This document shows positions 55,133 through 64,000 of a DNA stretch of 64,000 nucleotides, piece after piece. The notes beneath the pieces were generated by a model, which saw only the letters and a list, made by a program, of their open reading frames with translations, made no database searches and was not told where the DNA came from. The stretch comes from Plantago ovata (taxonomy: Eukaryota > Streptophyta > Magnoliopsida > Lamiales > Plantaginaceae). Position numbers and translations under genes: made by a program. Positions within the stretch are counted from its first letter, which is position 1. Each line of letters opens with the position of its first letter. The stretch lies in NCBI GenBank assembly GCA_028274465.1, contig CM051458.1:21405566-21469565 (forward strand), written 5' to 3'.

Positions 55133-58100
55133 ATGGATAGTAAGATCAATATAGGAGTGTGGAACTTAAGAGGGCTGAATGACCCTCTTAAGCAGGCACC
55201 AATGAGAGATTTTCTACATGTATATAGTTTTAATATAGGTGCAATTTTGGAAACTAGAATGCAAAAGGAAGGTTTGAAAAAAATAAAAAAGATGTTGAGT
55301 GGAGGAAAACTTAGATATGAGTAAGAATTGTAGGATTATAGTGGTTTGGGATACTGATCTGGTTCAGCTTACTATGGTGGAAAAATCTGATCAACACATC
55401 CATTGTGAGCTGCAATCCAAAGATTTGCAGTGGGAGGGTGTTATGAGTTTTGTTTATGCTCATAATTCTGTGGATTTGAAAGGAGTTTGTGGATAATTTG
55501 GAGAGGTTGGCCAAAGTAATAAGGAAACCTTGGATGGTTGCAGGGGACTGCATGTAGTATTAGATGCAACCGAGAAATGGCATGACATGGAGTCTTCTAT
55601 TGTGATTGGGGATGAGTTAAAGAATATGCTTGATAGTACTAATCTGGAGGATCATAAGTTTTAGGGTCCACTCTAAACATGGACTAATAGTCATACATAT
55701 TGCAAACTGGATAGAGTACTAGTGAATGATTTGTGGTTTAATGTGCATAAGGATTCTACTGTGGTGTTTGTCCCTCTCGGAATTTCTGACCATGTTGCCA
55801 GAATTACAAGAATGTTTAAGGAAGGGGCTAAACATGGGATTCCTTTTAGGTTCAAGAACATTTGGGTTGAAGATAGAGGATTTATGGAGATTGTGACAGG
55901 GGTTTGGAATCATATTGTTAGAGGTTGTTTCATGTTTTAGTTGGTTACTAAATTGAAAGCACTGAAAGTGGAGCTAAAAAGGTTGAATAGTAGGAGCTTC
56001 CAAGATTTATAAAAGCAAGTGCTAGAGATTAAAGAAAGATGGTATAAGGTCCAGCAGGAGAGTCTACAACAACTTGAAAATAGAGCTTTGGTGCAGAATG
56101 TAGTTTCTTTGCAGGCATAATATGAAGAGAAGCACAAACTTTACCTTGCAGAACTCAAACAAAAAGCTAAACCAGATTGGGTTGAGAGTGGGGATCAGTG
56201 TAGCCGACTGTTTTATAACCAAGTAAAGGCAAGGAGGAGGAAGAATTTTATCCTGCTCCTGATTGATCAAAATGGGGCACACTTAACAAAAAGGGGAGAG
56301 ATTGTTGACCACATTCTTGATTTCTATAAGAATCTTTTTGGTACAGCTGCTGTTACTTCTTCTATTGATTTGGATGTTTTTAATGCAGGTGCTAAGGTGT
56401 CTGAGGAAGGGTATAGAGTGTTGCCGGCTCCATTTCTAGATGAAGAGATCAGGACGGCTGTATTCTCTATGAGTGACATTAAAAGTCCTGGTCCCGATGG
56501 TTACAATGCTTGTTTTTTCAAAAAGACATGGACTGTCAAAGGAGAACTGGTATGTGCTGCAATCAAGGAATTCCAATTTTCTTGTAGGATTCCGTCTCAA
56601 ATTAATTCAACCTCTGTAAGTCTCCTACCTAAGTGTGTGAATGCTAGTGTTATCACTGATTTTAGGCCCATTTCTTGTTATAATTTGGTTTATAAATTCA
56701 TTACCAAAGTTCTGGCTAATAGAATGAAGGATTTGCTGAGTGATTTGATTGATCCTTGTCAAAATGCGTTTATTAAAGGCAGTGATTTATTTCAAAATAT
56801 CTTTCTTGCTAATGAGCTTATTAGGGGTTACAATAGAAAGAATATCTCTCCCCGTTGTATGCTTAATCTGGACATTAGGAAAGCTTATGATACTATAAGT
56901 TGGACTTTTCTGGAGCGAGTTTTGATTGGTTATGGTTTTGATGAGGGTTTTGTGCATCTTGTGATGACTTGTGTTACTAGTGCTCAGTTTTCTTTTTGCA
57001 TTAATGGAAAATTGGAGGCTAACATGCCAGGCAAACAAGGATTGAGACAAGGGGATCCAATGTCTCCTTACTTGTTTGTTCTTTGCATGAATTACCTATC
57101 CAAATTTTTGAAAATGAATCTAGAGAACATTGAGTTCAAGTATCACCCTAAGTGTCACAGGATTGGCCTTACCCATCTTTGTTTTGCTGATGATTTGTTG
57201 TTGTTTTGTAGAGGAGATACTACTTCATTGCAGGTACTGAAGGACAAAATGGATGCTTTCTCTAGTATGTCTGGTCTTCACATTAATATGGCCAAAAGTA
57301 GCATGTTTCTGGCTGGGGTGCCTTTGAGTGAGAAACAGAGTTTTTTGAGTATTTGGGGCTGCAGTGAAGGAGCTTATCCTGTAAGATATCTAGGCATACC
57401 ATTGAGTCCAAAGAAGCTCCAATTCTATGACTATGATCCTGTGGTAAAGAAAATGGGAGAGAAATTCAAAGTTGGTTGGCAAAACAACTCAGTTATGCTG
57501 GTAGAATTCAATTAATTAAATCAATTCTGAGGAGCATTCAAGGTTTTTGGTGTAGGATGTTTCCCCTACCTGTAGGAGTTGTGAAAAAGATGGAGCAAAT
57601 GTGTAGAAATTACTTATGGAGTGGGTGTGCTGAGGGTAAGAGAAATTTGGTTTCTTGGTCTCAAGTTTGTCAAGACTATGAAAGAGGTGGTCTGCAGATT
57701 AAGGAGGTGCTCAGTTGGAATAAGTGTTTGTTTGGGGTGCAAGTAATAAAACTAGGGGATTCTACCTTGAAGCTAACAATCTGGAGTATGTGGGTCAAAG
57801 AATATAAATTGTCCAGAGCTGGTATTTGGCAGGTGGAAGAGAAGAAGAGTGATTCTCCATGGTGGAAGGCACTACTAAAGATCAGGGATAGTATTAAGGA
57901 TACGGTGCCAGAATATTGCAATCTTCAGATGAAAGGGTATAGGGAAGTTCCTGCAGAGCTGTATGTATTATTTCATAAACAGATGCCTTTGGTTCCTTGG
58001 TCTTCTCATGTTTGGAATGGTTTGTTAATGCCTAGAGTAGCAGTTATAAATTGGCTCATTGCTCATCATAAAATTGCTACTCGGGAAAGGTTGAAGAGAT

Positions 58101-58402
58101 TTAAAATCCTAGATAATGACAGTTGTGTTTTGTATGATAATCATGTTGAAGATATATGTCATTTGTTTTTTCAATGCAAGTATTCACAACAGGTTTTCAG
58201 GATTCTGATGGGGACTGTGGGAGTGTCTACCACTGCAGGGGATCTTGATGATTGGCTGCATTTATTTGGTAATTCTGACAAGAAACTATCTACTGTTTAT
58301 AGGGTAAGAGCAGCAGTATTTGGAGCGGTTCTTGCAGGGATCTGGGAAGGAGGAATCACAAGGTGTTTCAAGGAAAGATTATTCCCCTCAGGTACTGTGT
58401 AG
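55133..58402 (+). pseudogene. LINE ORF2: endonuclease, reverse transcriptase, zinc-binding tail
   Basis: Starts 50 bases after ORF1. The endonuclease N-terminus is recognisable (INIGVWNLRGLNDPLKQ, AILETRM) but frameshifted near 55300 and stopped near 55496 and 55663. RT is open at 56370-57515: IKSPGPDGYNACFFKKTW, LDIRKAYDTISWTFLE, GLRQGDPMSPYLFVLC and the catalytic CFADDLLLF, all intact. A frameshift near 57480-57515 leads to 57476-58402 with the zinc-binding region (WNGLLMPRVAVINWL, CHLFFQCKYS). Plant L1 ORF2 makes a nick and copies its RNA into the target. Here it cannot be made whole. Confidence 0.88.
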
Positions 58403-59033
58403 GGAGATTGCAAGGAATTTACTGGTAAGATTGAGATTTAAACCGAAGGGACATATGAATAGATTTGTAAAGATGGTTGTTAGTAGATTACTTAGAATAG
58501 CTTGAAGTGTACAGGTGGTGCTGATTTTGTTTTGAGCTGTTTTGAGTGTACAGATTTTTTTCAGGCTCATAGGATTTCTTTGAAAAGGTTGTTCTGCTTT
58601 CATCTACAACTGGTATGGCTTTCGGAAACCTTGTTCCCTTTCTCTCCCCCTGAGAAAGATCAGACCAGTGGAAGCACTATCGAATTGTCCAGTTCGCTGG
58701 AACACCTAAGCATGAGTTTGTCGGAACTGGCCTGGAGAGTACAGTCACAGGCAGAGTCCTGGAGCTGGAATGGAGTAGGTTGTTCTGTTGAGTCCTGTTA
58801 CTTATTGTGGTTGTAGATTTTTTGTACTGGATTGCAACTTGTGTAGGTTTACATGCTAGTCATAGTCTTGTACTAGAGCTAGGTGTATTCCTTAAGGTTT
58901 TGATAGCACTGGTTTGTCACGATTTTTAGGATTCTCTGAGTTCTTTCAGCTTCACTTGGGGTATACCCCTCGTATTCTGTATGAATCTTTCTCGGGCTTC
59001 AATATATTTTACCTTCATGCGGAAAAAAAAAAA
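58403..59033 (+). other. LINE 3' untranslated region and A tail
   Basis: No gene; short frames such as 58502-58816 have no motif. It ends with a run of 16 A (59023-59038), part of which belongs to the target duplication. Confidence 0.7.
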
Positions 59034-59048
59034 AAAAACTGGGTCTGT

Positions 59049-59388
59049 GTCTAAGTCTGTTACTGCAATGGTGAGTGATGATTCGGTGGTCTCATTTTAA
59101 ATAACATTATTATAATCCATAGCCACCGTTCTGAACTGGAAGCAAGAGGAAAGAAAAAAAAAGAAGGTAGGAAGAGGAAAGAACAAGGAAGGTAGAGGAA
59201 AGAGAGAAAAAGAAAAAAGATGAATAAAAATGCTAAGGCCATGTTTGGTTGAACAAAATGAAAATTTTCATTTAGTTTGGTCATTGAATTTTGAGCTTTT
59301 TGGACCCAGATGTAATTGTTTGACAAATAGGGGGTTAAACGTAATTGGAGCGTCTAGTAGGGGTAGTGGATGTAAAATTCCCTAGGGA
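59049..59388. other. Flank right of the LINE
   Basis: Purine-rich sequence (59140-59225), then AAGGCCATGTTTGGTTGAAC at about 59233, a phrase common at ends of small plant DNA transposons. I could not find the matching inverted end, so no element is called. Confidence 0.3.
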
Positions 59389-59799
59389 AAATATGATGAG
59401 CAGCACGCGCTCCAGTATCCTGAGCCAAAGCGAAATCCCGGACTCTGACAAGCAACTCAACAACATCAACACCCAACTCCCCAAGTGTTGAGAAAGAGAA
59501 AGGAAGGAATCCATATCCCTTAGCTGCACACAAGTCCCGATACTTCGCACACTTGCGCTTCGCAGCATCAGCAACCGCATGTTCAGGCACAAAGTCCACC
59601 ATCCCAGACCGAGTCAAAGGGGAAGACCCGGTCAGATCCACACATACATCTCGCGCCCTATCCCAAGCACAAAGGAGCATGCCTGCAGGACGGAGGGACC
59701 TGTCACTCCCGCCACTCAAACCAATATCTACTTGCTTACCAACATAAATCTCAGATCGTAAAAAGACACCCAAGAGAGTGTCACGAATGAGGTTATGTC
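59389..59799 (-). pseudogene. Fragment of a repeated plant protein family of unknown function
   Basis: A minus-strand frame open for about 135 codons: DTLLGVFLRSEIYVGKQVDIG, RSLRPAGMLL, DVCVDLTGSSPLTRSGMVDF, KCAKYRDLCAAKGYGFLPFSFS, TLGELGVDVVELL. I recall closely similar stretches in many plant proteins annotated loosely as transposon-related, usually with RPAD where this copy has RPAG. The spacing of that Asp, the Asp in VDLTG and the Lys in KCAKY is reminiscent of PD-(D/E)xK nucleases; this is a guess. Both ends are cut, the upstream one by the SV2 LTR. Confidence 0.45.
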
Positions 59800-61228
59800 A
59801 GTGCTTGATACTTCTCAGTAACGAGTTTTGCTGATACTTAAAATCAGAGAGCGGGAGTCTTTGATACAATAGGTGCTTTGTCAGTAAGTGATAGTTTCAG
59901 CAAGTGAAGTGAGTGACTGTGTACACATAGATATGCTTTGCTGAAAACTAAATGCAGTAAGTAAATAACACAAACACTTTTATAGTGGTATCTGAGAGTG
60001 GTGTAATCTCTCAACTAATCCACTTTGTCCTTTCTAGGACTGAATCCACTAAGACAAGTTTGAGGTTCCTTACAACACCTATCTAGAGCGATTCAAACAA
60101 AAACCAAATCACACTTGCTTCGTTTCCAACCTAACAAGAGAACGAAACCTTGTTCGCCACCAAACGTAGGACTTTTAATCAGCAACACTATGCTCGATTA
60201 AGTTCCCCCTGAATATCACGTCTGAAAGGGTGTATTTTCAGTTAGAGATGTTTGGGATGAGATAATTTAATTATAACTTATTCAGTTACAACAAGTAATC
60301 TAAGAAACAAAACTTTGAATACTTTGCAGTAAACAAGTTTGATTGTTTCAGGTGTCAAGACTTGTTCTTGTTCGAAAGAAAGAACACTTAACTAATTTCT
60401 TAGCCGTGTAAGTTCTACTTCTTCACAAGTAGCTTTTTCAAGCTTTAAGTCTTGGAACGGATCAATGGAAGTAAAGAGTATTTGAAGGGTATGTGAGTTT
60501 AAGCACAAGTGAGAGTTCGATCACGTTGTTGACACGCTTCTACTCTTTGTCGGATGACCTCTATTTATAGTGAATCAAGGAGCCGTTTGAATTTCAAATT
60601 CTAAGGCTTTTGTTCCTTAAGATGTCACTATCTTGCTTTTGTACTTTCATCAGCGTCCTTTATTTGCCTTCTAGTCTTCATGTCCTTCGTGTGCATGCTT
60701 TGCATTTAATGTTCATTTGAATGAAATTCAAACAGTAACGTTGGAGCGCAAATGCAAGTACTTTCAGCAAGAGGTCACAACTGTTCATCAGCAAGTGGCC
60801 AGTCTCAGTTTCAGCAACCACAACCTACTCTGTCGTTTAGATTTTCACTTATGCAATGCTGTTGCTGAATTTCCACTTTCTGAGCAACATGTGCCTTTGT
60901 AGATACCAGTCTTCAGAAATCTTCTAGTCTTCAATCTTCGAATTCTTCAAGTTTCTGAATGGTTCTAAATGCTTCAATAGTTTGTTTGTGTAAACAAAGT
61001 ACATCATCAGCAAATGCTTCAATAGGTTGTATATCTTTTCTGAAAACAAGATACATCATAAGCGGTAAATCTAACCTATCTAGCATCTACTCTAAGTCTT
61101 CAGCAAACGTTCCTCTTTTACAATGTCCTTAAAATTCTAAATTCCTATGGACCTTAAGAGTACTAGTTACTGGACTTTCCTTAATTTAGCATGGTTAATT
61201 GCTCATCAAAATTACAAGTTTCCTAACA
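59800..61228 (-). repeat. 3' LTR of SV2, distal end truncated
   Basis: Starts TGTTAGGAAACTTGTAATTTTG at 61228 (minus) and aligns with 45138-46639 and 6579-8199. A TATAAATA box is at 60562-60569 (minus). About 130 bases of the LTR end are missing at the left edge. Confidence 0.88.
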
Positions 61229-61245
61229 AATTTCCCCCTTTTTGA
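61229..61245 (-). promoter_or_regulatory. Polypurine tract of SV2
   Basis: AAAAAGGGGGAAATT directly before the 3' LTR on the minus strand, preceded by ACATC. A GGGGG-containing tract in this setting is characteristic of Sirevirus elements. Confidence 0.8.
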
Positions 61246-61491
61246 TGTTAGCAATCCATGGCTAAATTAATTGTTACCCTTTTAGAGGTTTCTGATGTTG
61301 AATAAATCAGTTGATTAATGCAAGCATACTTGAATAATTAAACAGTAAGCATAAGTAAATTGCATAATCAAAAACCAATAAGAGTCAAAGCTTCATTGTT
61401 GATAGTTATCTTTCAGTAAGTTTACAAGAAAGTTCAGAGATAACTACACAAAATCAGCAAACAAAAACTTGAACAAAGCTTTTACAGAGAT

Positions 61492-62064
61492 TTAAGCTCT
61501 TTCAGAGGAGTTTCTCAAAATCTCTCTTACACTCTTCTCAGCAAGTGCAGTAAATTCAATACAGTCCTTTGCGTAATCTTCAAGTAGCTTACGGACTTGT
61601 AGTTGAAGAATCCTTGCATTTTTGCAGGCGGTATGATGATGCTTTTCAACATTCATTTCCTTGTAGTGAACTACCCACAAATGCATGCCCCAATTGTTGG
61701 CATGGAGAAGTTGTGTATCTGAAATGCTTTTAGGATGAATCTTCCTTAACCAGAGAAGATCTTCTTCTTGATCCTTAGCAGTGAGATAGAAATACTCATA
61801 AGGAATCAATCCAAGTTTCTTCTTTGATTTCTTGGTTACAGGGTCAGAGTAATAGGCAACACCAATTGGTTTTATCAATTCTGGTTCTTGTTTTATGGTC
61901 TTACAAATTGAAGTTCTTCTTACCAAGACTTCCAGATTCAGCCATCTCCCAACAATGTTTCTTGGTAGGGAAGGAGGATCCCTTTCTTTTCTTTTCACCT
62001 TGAGATCAATCCAAGTATACATTTGGTTCAGTATAGCTGTTGGAAAAAAATCATTTGCCAGCAA
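61492..62064 (-). pseudogene. C-terminal part of the extra frame of SV2
   Basis: 190 open codons ending about 260 bases before the LTR. The sequence is hydrophilic with conserved-looking words (NIVGRWLNLEVLVRRTSIC, GLIPYEYFYLTAKDQEEDLLWL, NNWGMHLWVVHYKEM). There is no transmembrane segment near the C-terminus, which argues against a classical envelope glycoprotein. Upstream sequence to 62550 continues the frame with breaks (Ser/Gln/Arg-rich). Confidence 0.6.
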
Positions 62065-62550
62065 GTCTTCCAGCTTTAAGATCGAGCAACCATCAATGTT
62101 TCTGACTACATTCTGAGTGGTTTCCTCATTGCTGGTCTTGTGTATTCAATGTCAGAGCCAATAGCAATGCTGACCAACCTCTTTTCTTCCTGTCTTTGCC
62201 TTCTTCTTCTTGACTTTGCATTTTCTTGATCTCTTGCTGAAGATCTTGAGTCAGAAGAGAAATGCTTTGAATGGCCAGACGGAGTTAAGGCTGTTATTGG
62301 TCTAGCTATTATGGCTTGAGCTATGGTCTGATTGTCATCATCATCATCATCTTCATTGTTCAGATCTTGATGACTTTCAGTGTGACAAAATTCATGAGAG
62401 TTTCAGCAGAGGTTTTTCTCTTTTTCGGACTTGCTGAATTCAACTCAGAATCTGCTTGTCTTTTAGAACTTTGCTCTCTTTCAGCAAGAGGTTATATTGT
62501 CAGTGGCGCTTCAGTAGGGGTTTTCTTCCTTGAATATATCTTTTGCTTAT

Positions 62551-63821
62551 TGATGAATGTGTATTTTACACTTTCATTCGAGTCTTTTTCACCTATTTTA
62601 GCTATCCTCTATGTTAATTTAGCTATATTTTAATGCATTTTTTTAGAGTAGTGTCACGTTTCCCTACTCTAAATTCGAAGATTTTCGGGCAATTATATTG
62701 AAGTTGACAAGGAATTGGTGTTCCAGAAGCCTATTTGGAGTATCTGAAGGTTTCCGGATAGGATTTGGAGTCTAGGGGCCGAATCTAGAGGTTAGAAGGC
62801 TACTAGAAGATAGAAACCGAGTCCGAAAAGGGGAAGAAATCCAAAAACGCGTCGAAAATGCGGAATTCCGCGAAAAACTCTCCGGGGCGAACCGCCCCAC
62901 ACCGGGCGAATCGCCCGGTGTGTGGGGCGAACCGCCCCACAGTATTTTGGGGCCTATATATAGTGGCTCAGTTTTCTCTGAAAATCATATCTTTCCAGAC
63001 CTACTTTCTCACCTCTCTCTGTAGTTTTAGGTAGGGACTTCCCAGAGCTTGTTCTGGGGGTCCGTAGCTTAGGGGATACTTTTTCATAGCAGTTTGGAGC
63101 TCGTAGGATTGCAATCATCCGGAGATTGACAACCTTCGGTAACTTTGTATCTTACAGTTTTATTCTACTTATTTTATTATATTCTTTCAACATGTTTTCT
63201 TCTATGATTTCTGTTGATTGCATGCCTATTATGAGTAGCTAAACTTATCATTGGTGGTAGTATGTGAATTCTTAGCGAAGGGAAGATAATCATGCTAATG
63301 GCTATATCGCGCATTATACTCCGTGTCATTGCTTTATTTCGTTGATCAGGCACAGCCTAAATTCTCGTATGTTGTATTAATTATTATGCACAATTGGACA
63401 CTTGTCGACCTGTGTGCGAGTTTATCTTCGTAGTGTTGAATAATTACGGAACACATTAGGACAATAGTGATTGACTTGTCAGACCAATTATCTTCGTAGT
63501 GCTTAATATTTGCAACAGGACACTAGATTGATTCAAAGATCTCTATGCAAGACCGAGGAATTTATGCATGATTATCGACCCGTTATGCTAAGAAGGATCA
63601 TACTATCACCAATCTCCATTATCTGCTAGAAACCCCCTTTTGCTATCTGTTTGTTGTTTTATATTCTCTTGTTAAATAGATAAAGCTAGTTATAATCCTG
63701 AGAGAATGACACTCGAGTCATTCTACTGCTACACTACGGTTTTCGTTGTAGTTGTGGATTGCCTTTGGCTAAATACAAATATTATTTGCTTGAATTCGGA
63801 GCACGACATCCGCGTTCATCA
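62551..63821 (+). repeat. 5' LTR of G4
   Basis: 1271 bases, TGATGAATG...TTCATCA. Same subfamily as the solo LTR at 33178-34437 (shared extra segment around GCACAATTGGAC and CAACAGGACA). GC palindromes at 62884-62943 (GGGGCGAACCGCCCC type), then TATATATA near 62953. Confidence 0.92.
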
Positions 63822-64000
63822 AATTGGCTCCGTTGCTGGGGAATATACTCCTTTTTTCTGTTTAATTTGCTTATATTTTCAGCTTTAGATTCCTTATTCT
63901 ATTTAGTTTTAGTTTTCCTTTTTAATCTCTCTCTGATACTGCTTTCCTAGTCTGTTTCTAATTCACCTTTCCTAGTCTGTTACAGATAGTGTATGCCGCA
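62551..64000 (+). mobile_element. Gypsy-type element G4, 5' end
   Basis: 5' LTR (62551-63821), tRNA-Asp-type primer-binding site (63825-63841, TGGCTCCGTTGCTGGGG, three mismatches by eye), leader, and the first codons of gag (ATG at 63993-63995, at the place equivalent to G1 and G3). It continues beyond the window. It sits inside the extra frame of SV2. Confidence 0.88.

Larger units (their letters stand above)
53647..59033 (+). mobile_element. Full-length L1-type LINE
   Basis: About 5.4 kb between two copies of a 15-bp target duplication, AAAAACTGGGTCTGT (53632-53646 and 59034-59048), the second directly after an A tail (from 59023). It has an intact ORF1 and a broken ORF2 containing endonuclease, RT and zinc-binding regions. 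The intact duplication and tail show full-length retrotransposition. Later stops and frameshifts in ORF2 make it inactive. Confidence 0.93.
59800..62550 (-). mobile_element. Sirevirus-like Copia element SV2, 3' part only
   Basis: On the minus strand: the end of the extra frame (62550-61492), a spacer, a polypurine tract and a 3' LTR (61228-59800) that lacks its final bases. The upstream part is cut off by insertion of G4 at 62551. It supplies the C-terminal part of the extra frame and the polypurine tract that are deleted in SV1. Confidence 0.85.

Noticed and set aside
59233..59345. Small DNA transposon starting AAGGCCATGTTTGGTTG
   Set aside because: Only one end looks familiar; no inverted partner or target duplication was found.

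Overview
The window is a repeat-rich stretch of nuclear DNA from a flowering plant, most likely a eudicot. Evidence: GT-AG introns in two recognisable plant genes, plant-type LTR retrotransposons and L1-type LINEs. A cytochrome P450 resembling the CYP80 family hints at, but does not prove, a member of the Ranunculales or another CYP80-rich lineage. Only about 5.3 kb (17.7-23.0 kb) is host gene sequence. The rest is transposable elements, many broken, inverted or nested.

Layout. (1) 1-5213: 3' half and LTR of a Gypsy-type element (called G0), partly duplicated in tandem. (2) 5214-12990, minus strand: a second Gypsy-type element (G1) with the only uninterrupted Gag-protease reading frame, split by a solo Copia LTR (6579-8199, target duplication CTCTC). 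(3) 12991-15511: a decayed Copia element (C1). (4) 15512-16785: 3' end of a LINE. (5) 17745-20486 (+): a five-exon RING E3 ubiquitin ligase of the AIRP2 type. (6) 21297-23001 (-): a two-exon, 507-residue P450. (7) 23600-24284: LINE reverse transcriptase fragment. (8) 24285-53513: a four-level nest. Gypsy-type G2 (minus) holds a Sirevirus-like Copia element, SV1 (25411-46639, minus, target duplication ACTGT). SV1 holds Gypsy-type G3 (28607-38085, plus), which holds a solo LTR (33178-34437, target duplication ATTAG). (9) 53647-59033 (+): a full-length LINE with a 15-bp target duplication. (10) 59389-59799: a fragment of a repeated plant protein family. (11) 59800-62550: 3' part of a second Sirevirus-like element (SV2). 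(12) 62551-64000: 5' LTR of another Gypsy-type element (G4) running off the window.

The Gypsy-type copies share LTRs bounded by TGATGA...TTCATCA (1.2-1.5 kb), a primer-binding site matching the 3' end of tRNA-Asp, and a Gag-CCHC-aspartic protease frame. No copy shows reverse transcriptase, RNase H or integrase in the parts visible, so this looks like a non-autonomous Gag-protease family needing enzymes from elsewhere. Their LTRs carry arrays of GC-rich short palindromes directly upstream of the TATA box, and similar arrays follow gag. The Sirevirus-like elements have an iMet primer-binding site, Gag, protease, integrase, RT, RNase H, and a further reading frame downstream of pol in the envelope-like position. 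They are saturated with a short TCAGCAA motif.

The two host genes are tail to tail and look intact. No CRISPR array, rRNA or tRNA gene was recognised. All alignments, counts and boundaries were judged by eye.
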